From Proteles cristata cristata (Eukaryota; Chordata; Mammalia; Carnivora; Hyaenidae), in contig JAESUZ010002551.1 in NCBI GenBank assembly GCA_017311185.1, forward strand, positions 3,038,001 to 3,102,000: 64,000 bases of DNA, given 5' to 3'. Of the stretch, positions 36,191 to 46,600 are shown piece by piece. The position numbers and the translations under genes are program-made. Below the pieces are notes generated by a model. The model worked only from the letters and a program-made list of their open reading frames with translations, did not search any database and was not told the origin of the DNA. How positions within the stretch are numbered: position 1 is the first letter of the stretch; each line of letters opens with the position of its first letter.

Positions 36191-36618
36191 ATTTGTTTTA
36201 AATAGTTGTGTAGAATCCCATCCGTGAAAGCACCACAGGTAACGTAACCAGTTCTAAAGATCATTGCTTGAGTTCTTGCCCAGTTTCTGTTTGTACGATG
36301 TTGTCATTCATGAAAAAACAAGAAAAATTAGCAGGAGTGCCTATTTTCACCTCAAATTCTTGCAGAGATAGCTACAGGATAAATTCTTGGGAATGGAGCC
36401 TCTGAGCCAAAACTTAACTATGCATTTTTAATATGGAAAAATATTGTCTTATTGCTGTCTATAAAGGTGGTCCTAGTTTGCATATTCAAGAGCAATGTAT
36501 GCAAAGACATGTCTTCACAGCCTCACCCTCACAGAGTGTGCTCAAACTCTTGGAATTTTGCCCACCTGTTAGGTGAGAAATGGCATCTTAATGTACTTTC
36601 AGTTACCATGCATCTCTC

Positions 36619-36840
36619 TTTTTTTTTTTTTAATGTTTTTAAAATTTATTTCTGAGAGAGAGACAGCGTGAGCAGGGGAGGGTCAGAGAGAGAGGGAGAT
36701 ACAGAATCTGAAGCAGGCTCCAGGCTCTGAGCTGGCTGTCAGCACAGAGCCCAATGCGGGGCTCGAACCCACAAACCGTGAGATCATGACCTGAACCGAA
36801 GTCAGACAGTTAACTGATGGAACCACGAGAGGTGCTCTGT
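36619..36840 (-). mobile_element. Feliform SINE, head diverged
   Basis: Duplication CCATGCATCTCT at 36606-36617 and 36841-36852. The body is well preserved but the head reads GGAACCACGAGAGGTGCTCT instead of GAGCCACCCAGGTGCCCC. Confidence 0.93.
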
Positions 36841-36999
36841 CCATGCATCTCTTTAGGAATGTAGGCAAATATCCTTTTGTATGTTGGAGAGGCTTTTTCC
36901 CTGTGAACTCTGTTTATACCCTTTGCACAGTTTTGTAGTGGATTATGTAGAGGTTGTTAGTTCTGCACCTCATCCTGTTGGCATTCACCTCTGCAAACT

Positions 37000-37558
37000 G
37001 AGAGCAGCTTGTATGAACACCTGTCACGCTTTGCCTGCAGGCTTTTTTTCCTGGCCATGTTGGCAAATGGGGTAAGAGTATATAGTCAAAGTCAGGAGAG
37101 CCGAAAGTTAATGCCCTAGAAACTTCTTTTATCCAATAACAGAGATTTGTTGCTTAAAACCTCCGTCTTCCTTTCCCTTCAATAGGGATAAATCACAGGT
37201 TCATTTAACACTGTCTTCCAGAGTTTCCCAGGGGAGTTGGGCCCACAGTGGAACCTGGCTTGAAAATGCATGCTTTATTCCTTCTCTGCTCTACTTTCTT
37301 ACTCTATTCCTATACTTACTGATTACATTTCCAAAGTAAACTGTGTAATAGAATTCTTGCCTCAGTGTCGCTTCTGGAGGAACCCAAGTCAAACCATGTT
37401 GTTAGTCCTGTCTGTGTGCTACTCCACGTGTGGCCTGAAGATGGCCCTGGTTTGTGACCTGTTCGTTACCCGGCTGATAATTACAGAATTTGAGTTAAAA
37501 ACTTTAGAAACTTTTATAGTAATTTGATGTTGCCACAGTATGTAAGCATATGATTTTG

Positions 37559-37592
<34 letters not shown>

Positions 37593-37700
37593 TGTGGTGA
37601 ACTGGAAGAAAACAAAAACAAAAAACCTGGCCTTTACCTCAGATAGTTGGAGAGACATTACTTTAAATGATGATCCTAAGAACAACGCACAGAAGTATAA
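37000..37700. other. Anonymous DNA with (AC)n microsatellite
   Basis: An AC dinucleotide run at 37561-37589. A plus-strand frame of 85 codons (37270-37527) shows no known domain. Confidence 0.5.
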
Positions 37701-37717
37701 CTAGAAAACTTTTTGTT

Positions 37718-37889
37718 TTGGCTCAATCAGTTAGGCGTCGGACTTGGGCTCAGGGCATGATCTCAGGGTTTGCGAGTTTGTGCCAACAGCTCAGAGCCAG
37801 GAGCCTGGTTCAGATTCTGTGTCTCCCTCTCTCTGCCCCTTGCACTCTGTCTCTTTCTCCTTCAAAAATAAGCATTAAAAAAAGAAAGA
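37718..37889 (+). mobile_element. Feliform SINE, head lost
   Basis: Starts within GGCTCAATCAGTTAGGCGTC and lacks the GGGGCGCCTGGG segment. The part between B-box and tail is also shortened (GAGTTTGTGCCAACAGCTCA). Tail TTCAAAAATAAGCATTAAAA. Confidence 0.88.
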
Positions 37890-38293
37890 AAGAAAACGAT
37901 TTTGGTTAGATAGAAGAGAATTTTCTAATTGCGCAGGGAGCTAATCCAGGAAAAGATTACCATATTGGTAGCAGTCAACATTCTTAGGAGAAGAGTCAGC
38001 CTGCTTGGCTGACTGGCTCTTGGTACTGTGAAGAACCCTGTTTGTGACAGAGCTATTCTATCTCAATAGCTTCTCCTATTCTGTCTTAAGGACATTTGAG
38101 AAATGACTCTCATTATTTTTCATCTCTTTTTAAAATTTTTAAACAGTCTTTACTCTCTCTGTATGTTTTGTATTTTATTTACTTTTTCTAGTTGTTTCTA
38201 TTCTCTTTCTAACGAGACAGGATTAGTAAAAATGGAACTAATATGCTGATTGTGTTCTTTAAAACCTGTTGACTGTCTAAAAATTATAGGGGA

Positions 38294-38489
38294 GGGACGC
38301 CTGGGTGGCTCAGTTGGTTAAGCATCTGACTTCGGCTCAGGTCATGATCTCATAGTTCGTTGGTTCAAGCCCCATGTCAGGCTCTGTGCTGATAGTGCAG
38401 AGCCTGGAGCCTGCTTCATGTTCTGTGTGTCTCTGCCACTCCCCTACTTGTGCTCTCTCTCCCTTTCACAAAAATAAATAAATAAACAT
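38294..38489 (+). mobile_element. Feliform SINE
   Basis: Head GGGACGCCTGGGTGGCTCAG. Perfect 15-bp duplication AAAAATTATAGGGGA at 38279-38293 and 38490-38504. Confidence 0.96.
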
Positions 38490-38509
38490 AAAAATTATAG
38501 GGGAAAGTT

Positions 38510-39190
38510 TAGTTCTAGTTTATCCTATTCTGATAGTCTTTGGTATATTGTGAGTTCTATTCCAGTGACTCTTCGTAATTTACAGAACTGAGAAACTGGT
38601 AACTGGGTAATGGTATGGAATTTTTTTTTCAACCCTTAAGTTTCTCAACTGGCATTAAAATACTAAGTGAAAAGTGTTAAAAGATTTCCTAGGTGAGTCA
38701 CTGGACCTCAAGAACAAATAAGTTTACTCACTGCATAAAGCACTGAGGTGAAACCAGAGAGAAAGAAAACATTTGTGTTTGCGCTGCTGGAGAAGACCTT
38801 TGCAGTTCTTGGCTACTCCTCTGAGTCCTCAGGCCAGGGGTTTTGCCTGCCTCCAGCTGAACCACGCTTTCTCTGAGGCTTGGGCCAGCTTGTCATCAGA
38901 CTAGAGCCGGAAGATTAACATGACACTTGCAACAAAGTTGAACTCAGTGTTGAAACTTCCATGGCTGGTCACTACAGTCTTACAGGGTGTACTAAAATCA
39001 ACACTAGGCAAATGTGGAGTGTTGAAGATGGGCAATCAGGAATATTGAAAGCACTAATGAGCCTCTTCTTTAAATAATATTTCAAAAAAGAGTTGCCAGT
39101 GGTTCAGTCCATCCAGCCTGATATATGGATTCGAAGGAATGTTTTGGAGGATGGCATGAGGCATGAGTGTCCTCCATTATACTGTGTTGT
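38510..39190. other. Anonymous, GC-richer DNA
   Basis: No repeat recognised; 38770-38920 is GC-richer (CCTCAGGCCAGGGGTTTTGC). No open frame of note. Confidence 0.4.
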
Positions 39191-39214
39191 TAAAAGGGAC
39201 TGGCCTTCTCAGTC

Positions 39215-39390
39215 TTGGCACATTGCCTCCAGTTCGAATTCCACCTCTGTCTCCTATCTGGCAAGGCACTCAATATTTTTAAGCCTCATATTTTTCTTCT
39301 GAGAAATGGGGATAATATGAATCCTTCAGAGAATTGGTATGAGGATTAAGTAAGATAATGCATGTGAAGTGTTTAGCATAGGCTTTACCT
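39215..39390 (+). mobile_element. MIR
   Basis: CAGTTCGAATTCCACCTCTG, GAGAAATGGGGATAATATGA and GGTATGAGGATTAAGTAAGA, then TGTGAAGTGTTTAGCATA, cover the MIR core and 3' part. Confidence 0.88.
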
Positions 39391-40189
39391 GCAGAATTAG
39401 GCAACAAACATTATTAAAAGCCTTGCAGGGTTCCTTTGTGGCTGGAAACATGGATGCTTCTGTCTTGTTGGGCCAGGTCAGGGATGCACTGCCCTGCTCA
39501 GCCACAGTCCCCTTTTCTCTAATCCCCAGTCCTTTCCCTTTCACCCTTGATCCTGCTCCTCCTCACTGTAATCTTCTTCTTACTTCCTCTTATCTGAGAG
39601 TTCAGGGGCTTTCCGGGGAGTTGCAGTGTGTGCAGCTACAGGTTTGCTGTGTCTGAGGGAGGGAGGGAGCTCAGGGGACTCCCAGGTTGCCATCTTGGCC
39701 CGGAGCTCTCAGCTTTGGCTTGAGCTTGAGGAAAGGCCGTGCATAGAAGAGTAATGAAAACTCTCTTTTCCTAAATTCTATGGAACAAACCTTTAGAAGA
39801 GTAGAGGATTTTTCTACATTGTAATTCTTACTCATTACAGAGAACTGGAGTAGGATCATGCAAGGGTATGTTTGGTGTGTGAACGTGTAATGGGTGGGTG
39901 GTGTGGATGGTGGTTATGGGGACAGAGACTTCTCACTGAAGTCCAGTGTGGGATAATATACCCCTAACCCTGTTTGGCCAGCTGATACTCTTCTCTCTCT
40001 GAGGGTAAAATTGAAATGCATAGGATTTTGGAGAACACCCACTGATGAGCTCAAGCATACATTGCACAAAGCTGTAAATCTGTTAATGTGCTTTAAAGCC
40101 CATGTCTTGTCACTCCTTTTCCTTATGCCTGAAGGTAGGTATTTTTCCTTCCATTTACCAGAAATACCATGATTTAAAACCTTTCAACC

Positions 40190-40640
40190 TTTTTTTCTTT
40201 TTTTTTTAATGCTAATGAGTCACAATCAGAATTAGAGCTGGAATGTATTTTTAAAATAACATTTAATGAGTACAAATTTACAAAAGCAGTCATCCCGTAA
40301 CATGGGGCAGACACACAAAAACAAAAGATCTATGAGCTCAATAAAAATTGTTCCAGAATACAGTGAAGTTTTGACTAACTTTTTTATGCATAATGGTCCG
40401 GTCCTGTTTAAAAGGAATATAGTTTGCTGCTTTCATCTGTTCCAAACTCACTTTTTCCAACCCTAGGTGAACTGGAGGAGTCAGCTGTGTTAGGATGGCC
40501 AAGTTGGTTTGATGGTTTGGGGAGAAGGGATGTTGAGAGGGAGGAAGTTGGCTTCTCTGGTCTACCGGTGGGGCTGGGGGCCCTTGTGCTTGAGGCTGAG
40601 GGTCAGTCAGGCCTAGCAATGCACACCAAAATCACTGGAG
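40190..40640 (-). pseudogene. Possible mRNA-derived retrocopy, source unknown
   Basis: On the minus strand a CpG-poor, proline-rich 93-codon frame (40619-40338) is followed by a UTR-like stretch and an A-tract (T-run at 40190-40208 with one C). This is the shape of a 3' mRNA end inserted by retrotransposition. No parent gene recognised and no target duplication found; it could be ordinary unique DNA next to an A-rich run. Confidence 0.3.
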
Positions 40641-41132
40641 GTGTTCTTTAACTTCGGGCTTCATGGATGGCCTTTATTAACTACGTAGGTAGAACATTTT
40701 TACTAGGTTATAAAAGTCGAGTTTTACTCCAGGCAGCCTTGCTTTTTTTTTTTTTTTAACCTAGGTGTATCATTTTCTATTTTTAGTGATTAACTATGAT
40801 CCAGTAAAAACATACTAGTTTTTTACCAGAAAGCATGGTTAACTCCAGAAGGTTTCTTTGTATCAGCCTGGATAGTATTTAATTTTAAAGCACCCATTCT
40901 CTAGACAAAGGGCAGGCTCCAACTCTAGAACACTCAGCTGTTTTGCACAAAACAGAGTAGATGAGTAGTGACATTTTCCCTGTCTTTCCCACTGATGCTC
41001 TGGGGTCAGTGCCACACACCTCAGCTGTGCTCACAGTTTTCCAGAATGTTTTGGAACCTTGCTTGGGTGAATCAAAGGTAAATTAGAGCATGTATTCTGT
41101 GTACCTTCTCAGGGAACACAAACTGATATAAA

Positions 41133-41360
41133 AAACAAAATCTGGAGTACCTGTGTGGCTTAGTTAAGCATCTGACTTTGGCTCAGGTCATGAACTCACA
41201 GTTTGTGGGTTCGAGCCCCACATTCCGCTCTGTGTTGACACCTCAGAGCCTGGAGCCTGCTTCAGACTCCGTGTCTCTCTCTCTATTTCTGCCCCTCCAC
41301 CACTCACACTTTGTCTCTCTCTCTCTCTCAAAAATAAATAAACATTAAAAAAATGAAAAC
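41133..41360 (+). mobile_element. Feliform SINE
   Basis: Head GGAGTACCTGTGTGGCTTAG, tail AAATAAATAAACATTAAAAA. The flanks ACACAAACTGATATAAA (41116-41132) and ACACAAACTCTATAAA (41361-41376) are a near-perfect duplication. Confidence 0.93.
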
Positions 41361-41376
41361 ACACAAACTCTATAAA

Positions 41377-42108
41377 GGGTATGATAACACCAGCACCTTC
41401 ATCCAATGACAATCATATTGACAAGGTCAATTTAGAAATGGTTTGGCAATACATAGCAAATGCTATTAAAAGTTCCTTAACTTCATGCAGCGCCTGGGTG
41501 ACTCAGTTGTTTGAGTGTCTGACTTTCACTGGGGTCATGATCTCGTGGTTTGTGGGTGCAAGCCCCACATTGGGCTCTATGCTGACAGCTCAGAGCTTGG
41601 AGCCTGTTTCGGAATCTATGTCTCCCTCTCTTCCTGCCTCACCCCCATTCAGGCATGCGCATGCACGCTCTCTTTCTCTCTCAAAAATAAATAAACATTT
41701 TTAAAAAGTTCTTTAATTTCATAATCCCAATTTTTGGCAAGTATTCCAAGGAAATAATTTAAAGTATGGAAAAAAGTTATAAGTGCTAAGTTATTCTGAA
41801 ATGTTACTTGTTTTAACAAAAAAACAGATATAACCTACGTGTTTAGTTAGTGCAGTGGTTAAATAAATGCCCATGTAATATTATGTAGCCACAAATAATA
41901 TATATATATATATACCATGTAAGTCAGAGAACAAAACCACTGATATAGTAAGTAAAAAGGAGAGTATGTAAAATTGAATACACAGTATAGATGAAACTGT
42001 TTTCAAAAAGTTTCGTAGAAAAATGTCCTGGATGGTTGGTGATGTTTTAACATGTTTTAATCATTTTGCATCGTGTAGAGTATATGATAATAAAAGTTAA
42101 AAAAAAAA
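41377..42108 (+). mobile_element. Sense old L1 3' end
   Basis: TTTTGGCAAGTATTCCAAGG, AAATAATTTAAAGTATGG, GTGCAGTGGTTAAATAAATG and AATATTATGTAGCCACAAAT, ending in AAAGTTAAAAAAAAAAAAGA, follow an L1M 3' region. Split by the SINE at 41487-41703. An (AT)n run lies at 41897-41915. Confidence 0.75.
41487..41703 (+). mobile_element. Feliform SINE
   Basis: Head GCAGCGCCTGGGTGACTCAG. 19-bp duplication AAAAGTTC(C/T)TTAA(C/T)TTCAT at 41468-41486 and 41704-41722. Confidence 0.95.
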
Positions 42109-42119
42109 AAGAAAAATAG

Positions 42120-43371
42120 GTGGTCTTTATGGAGCAGGCAGAAAAACATCAAACCCAAAGCCTTTTGGTTATTTCAGTTTGTGGGAAGAAGGTGCCTAAG
42201 GCTCCTTTGAGCTTCATTCATGAACCAGGAAGGCTAATCCTGCTGAAAGTCATCTTGGAAATGGTCCTATCAGCACAGGAAACATAGAGTGAACCATCTA
42301 CATTCCAGCAAAGGTTTGAGAAAGAACCAAGCCTCATATTCCAGCTACTATTCACACCTTCTCTATCATCTATGCATTGGTCAAAAGTATACTTTCATTA
42401 TTCATTTACTTTCACTGCTTAAAATTATAATAAGTCTTGAAAATTAGAGAAGACACTATTTTATATTAGAAAGTATACTTTATACAAATAGATGATTAGT
42501 ATTGACCAATATTTGGAATATACTATTCACAAAGCATATCACAATGTCTAAATCATACACACCTAGTATGGTGCAGCTATACAAAATTTATGTAGCTTGC
42601 TGTCTAAAATTCTGGTTTATTTGAACTTTTTGTGCAAGGATTTTTCTCAGCCCTTCCTTGCTTATTGTACACTGAGAAAATCCAAGTGGATATCTCTCAG
42701 TTGTAACTCAATCTTCCCTATATTTATCCCTTTTAAAGGAAGGGTCTTACAACAACAGTAATAGACTTGTATATATCCAATCCATGGTTATTTCCAATCA
42801 ATTGTGATATTTTTATTGTGTTGTAAAATAGTTCTCCACACCCATGTTGGCAAAAGCAAAATCAAAGAGGACACTTAACTACAGAATTCACTGTGGCAAT
42901 ATTTATGACCACTTTCACTTACAAAGAACAATAAGAAAAATTCTCATTCCTTTCACTTCATTAGGTCCTCCTTTTCAGACATACCTCAGAAAGCCTTTAT
43001 CAGTGGCCACCATCTTACTGTTTTCTTTTTCATTCCACTCAGCCCTTGACCCAGAGAAAGAAATTGCTGTACTTCCCCTGGATTTTGCAAGACATTCAGT
43101 CATGCACGTTGCCCATGGCGAAACAACTTTTTAGTGTGAAACCACAAAGCTAACCGTGATCTCAGCCTTGCTGCCTCTGGGAAAAAGAGAGGCAGAGACC
43201 TACACAGATTCATCACTAACCTGAGATTTAATGGTGTTCTGTTCCTATCTGTCAAGTTCTCAAAGTCTGGCAACCGTTCTTTCTCTGTTAACAAATTTCA
43301 GGTCATGGTGGGAGAAAAATGCTCTCTTAACTGTGCCCATTATATAGTCTTCTCTAAATAAACATACACTA
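42120..43371 (-). other. STEAP4: Probable STEAP4 3' UTR
   Basis: This stretch follows the STEAP4 stop on the minus strand and contains no repeat I recognise; old L1 sequence starts just left of 42110. Candidate poly(A) signals on the minus strand are ATTAAA at 43232-43227 and AATAAA at 42817-42812 and 42622-42617; the last is followed by a GT-rich stretch. The real end cannot be chosen without transcript data. Confidence 0.5.
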
Positions 43372-43659
43372 CTACAGTTCAGAGTCCAGGTGGACTGAAC
43401 TTTGCTTTAAATATCTTTCTCCATTCAATGTCGGTTTCGCATCCCTCTCCCAGCCCTGGCGGATCCGTGTAAGGGTCTTGTCTATACATGGCAGGATGAG
43501 GATGAACTTGATCACCAGCACAATGCAGGGAATGATGAGTGCTATCATGTAGGCTGAAGGAAGGCACCATATGACACTCGAAGGACTGAGGAATCTCTTG
43601 CCACCATACACCATGGTGTGGGCTGTGCACAAGATCAGGGTCAAATAACCCAGTTTGGA
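43372..43659 (-). CDS. STEAP4: STEAP4 exon 5 (TM5-TM6, C-terminus)
   Basis: Acceptor ...TATATAG at 43660; TCC AAA CTG GGT (SKLGYLTL...) through to TAG at 43374-43372. It has 95 codons, residues 384-478, with His397 in TM5, the [10 protein letters not shown] loop, TM6, and a basic tail [14 protein letters not shown]. Human STEAP4 as remembered stops just after GWERNSKH at residue 459. Here the frame runs 19 residues further (polar, ending HLDSEL). Confidence 0.94.
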   Translation of the reverse strand, partial: SKLGYLTLILCTAHTMVYGGKRFLSPSSVIWCLPSAYMIALIIPCIVLVIKFILILPCIDKTLTRIRQGWERDAKPTLNGERYLKQSSVHLDSEL

Positions 43660-46600
43660 CTATATAAGCAAGAAAAAAATATGTACATTAACACTATATT
43701 TACATTTTAAAATGAAACACACTCTAAGCCAATGCAAGATATTTATTAACAACCATAAACCTTTGACATCTGTAATATCTAGAACAACACTCTGCTAAGT
43801 ACTGGAGAAAACATTAACCCTCCTTCAGGTTGATAAATATTCCATTTTAAAAAGGTTGTGCTTACAAATGATATGGTGATTTCATCCTTTTTAATTTTTT
43901 TTAAAATTTAGTGTTTATTTTCTAGAGAGAGAATCCAAAGATCCAAAGCAGGATCCAGGCTCTGAGCTGTCAGCACAGAGCCCAACACGGGACTCGAACC
44001 CACAACCACGAGATCATGACCTGAGCTGAAGTCAGATGCTTATCCAACTGAGCCACCCAGGTGCCCCAGTTTCAGCCTTTTTTTTTTTTTTTTAATTTAT
44101 TCTTGAAATATAGTTGGCATACAATGTTGTATTCATTTCAGGTATATAACATACTAATTTGACAATTCCTTATGTTTTGTACTGCTCACCATGACAAGCA
44201 TAGCACCAGCTGTCACCATGCTATGTTATTACAATATTATTGACTATATTCCCCATACCTTTAATTCCTGGGATGGGTGAAATAGAGGAAGGGGATTAAG
44301 TGGTGGTTTCATCTTAACATGGCTGGATGGGAAAGTTTTCCAGGAGAAAAACTCTTTTGAGTTAGAATAAATAATATGCTGTGGTTTCTTCCCAAATGGT
44401 GAAACTCTTTCCTTGATCAACTCTTCTGGAGGCCAGAGATAAATAAGACAGTATGTCCTCAAGAAGCACCACATTAGTTTATGTTACAGACTAAAAGCAG
44501 ATGCTAACTAATTTCTATTGCAATAAAGAACAATTAGCAAACTTTACTTTTGTTTGTTTGTTTTGGCCTAAATTCTAAAGCTCAATGTTTATTTCTGTCT
44601 TAATGCTTTGACTAAAGGTATTACCATGAGAAAATGCTGACTGCATTTGTTCTTTGGGAGAAACTGCAAGACTTTCAGAAATTCAAATAGTTTGATAAAA
44701 TTCTAATCTAATTCTAGTTACTAATGGTCTTTTATATTGGTTAACAATGAGCATGCATCAGAAGAATCTAGAAGGCTTGTTAAAACACATTGCTGGGCCA
44801 CACCTCCAGAGTTACTGGTCCATTTGGTCTGCGTGGAGCCCGGGGACTTGTGTCTCTAATAAGATCCCAGGTGATGCTGAGGTTCTAGGTAGCACACTTT
44901 GAGGACTACTGGTCTATAAGAATAGTAACTAACTGCTTTTAGTGAGGTGTCTGGTGGTTGGTATGTGGGCAAAACCAATTTTCCCTCGTAGAGACCAGCA
45001 CTGAGTCTGGTATAACAGTCTAACAAACCTTTCTCTGATGGTTTTAAAGTTGAGTTTAATATATGACTTTTTGTATCAATATGTCCATATTATAAGGCAG
45101 TTATTTAGAAATAGGAATTTTGTCTTTGGGTTTCTTTTCACCTTGTGTCTAGCATATTCCTACACACAAAGTTTAATAGTTACTGGTGCCTTTTACTCTA
45201 TACTTATACCTGTGGCTCTAGGAGTAGTCAGCAATCTTGACAAGTAATGCCCAGGTACGAAATGAAATTAATATGGTATGCCTTTTGGTACCAGAGTTTA
45301 ACATTTGTTTTACTTGCTATTTTTGTAACACTGCTAGGGAAGTGAAGGAGCATAATGAAAGTCTGTACATAGTATGAGAGAAAAATGAAAATATTTATTA
45401 AGTCAGACTTATTTTGCAATATAAAGCAGATTAAATCTTGAAGTCCTTGGGGCACCTGGGTGGCTCAGTCGGTTAAGTGTCGACTTTGGCACGAGTCATA
45501 ATTTCGCGGTTTATGAGTTCAAGCCCCACATCAGGCTCTGTGCTGACAACTAAGCGCCTGGAGCCTGCTTCAGATTCTGTGTCTCCCTCTCTCTGCCCCT
45601 CCCCTGCTCATGCTGTGTCTCTCTGTCTCAAAAATAAATAAATGTTTAAAAAACAAACAAATCTTGAAGTCCTTACCTGGACAAATCGGAACTCTCTCCA
45701 GTTGACCATGTTGCTCACGGATGGCAAGGAAGTGATTCCTAAGAGTACAAACAGGAAAAATCCTAGGATTCCCAAAGCTATATATGAATCATTAAGCCAG
45801 GCAGTAGAGGTGCTAAATGGATCTTCTCTGTTTGCTGTTGCCTAAGAAAAATTATAAGCAATTTTTAAAAATTACATATGTTTTACAAACTGCCCAAACT
45901 TTTAAGGGGATTGAAAAATACCTCTGCATAGTATATTTGCTCAGGACAAATCATATGTATTTCTTAATAACCACTTGAAAATAACTATAGAGAAATATAC
46001 ACTTGAAAATGATATTTCTTGGTAGAAAAAGTAATTGGTTCTGGTAAGACTTTAATATAATAGTTGACTCTAGGAGTTGTGTAGAAAGTTTTAATTGACA
46101 CTATAAATTCTAAAACAAAGTAAACATTTACTTAAATCTTCTATACCATATGGCTTCTTGTTCTCCAAGCAAAACTTGATGTTCTCAAATGATTATATCT
46201 GGATTCTGTTCTTTTGCTTTATATGTTGATTATTCACACACACAGTTTGGGTTCTTTCATGTTTATTATGTCAATATATAGCATCAAGTCTGTCACACCA
46301 CAGACTGAGAAAATCCAGACCCTTTAAATGGGACTATTATCCAAGAATCTCCCATGTATTTGTTTGAAAAATAATGTAGAGAAATCCACAGAAGTACCAT
46401 CAATGAGTTATTAACTTAGAAACTTTGAGACTGCAGTAAGATTGATCAAAACCAATTATTTCCAAACTAGAACAGATGGATGGCACTTCCTCTGGGATCG
46501 TTTTATGACTCTCTGAGCTGATTCTCTCTGAATTGTTCACTATGCAGAAAATAGTATTTGACATTTGCTCTAAATTGTTTAGTTTTCTAGTTTTTGAGGA

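Larger units (their letters stand above)
35130..37000 (-). mobile_element. Antisense L1M/L1ME 3'-region pieces
   Basis: AGCAGTTTTAGATTTACAGA and GGCAAAGATAGTACAGAGTG near 35140-35183, then from 35720 ACTATATTTTGGAGATCTTT, CTACAGGATAAATTCTTGGG and AGGTGAGAAATGGCATCTTA are reverse L1 3' sequence, broken by SINEs at 35966-36190 and 36619-36840. The anonymous stretch 35190-35700 between them may be unrelated. Confidence 0.6.
43660..45676 (-). other. STEAP4: STEAP4 intron 4
   Basis: A 2017-bp phase-0 intron, GT at 45676-45675 and AG at 43661-43660. It contains two SINEs (43893-44069 and 45449-45658), an L1 3' fragment (44083-44260) and a MER5-type hAT remnant (44750-44920). The rest is anonymous. 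Confidence 0.85.

Noticed and set aside
40338..40619. Treating the 93-codon proline-rich frame as a gene
   Set aside because: No start context, splice sites or recognised homologue; at most a retrocopy fragment.
42844..43134. 96-codon plus-strand frame
   Set aside because: Antisense to the probable STEAP4 3' UTR with no recognisable protein.
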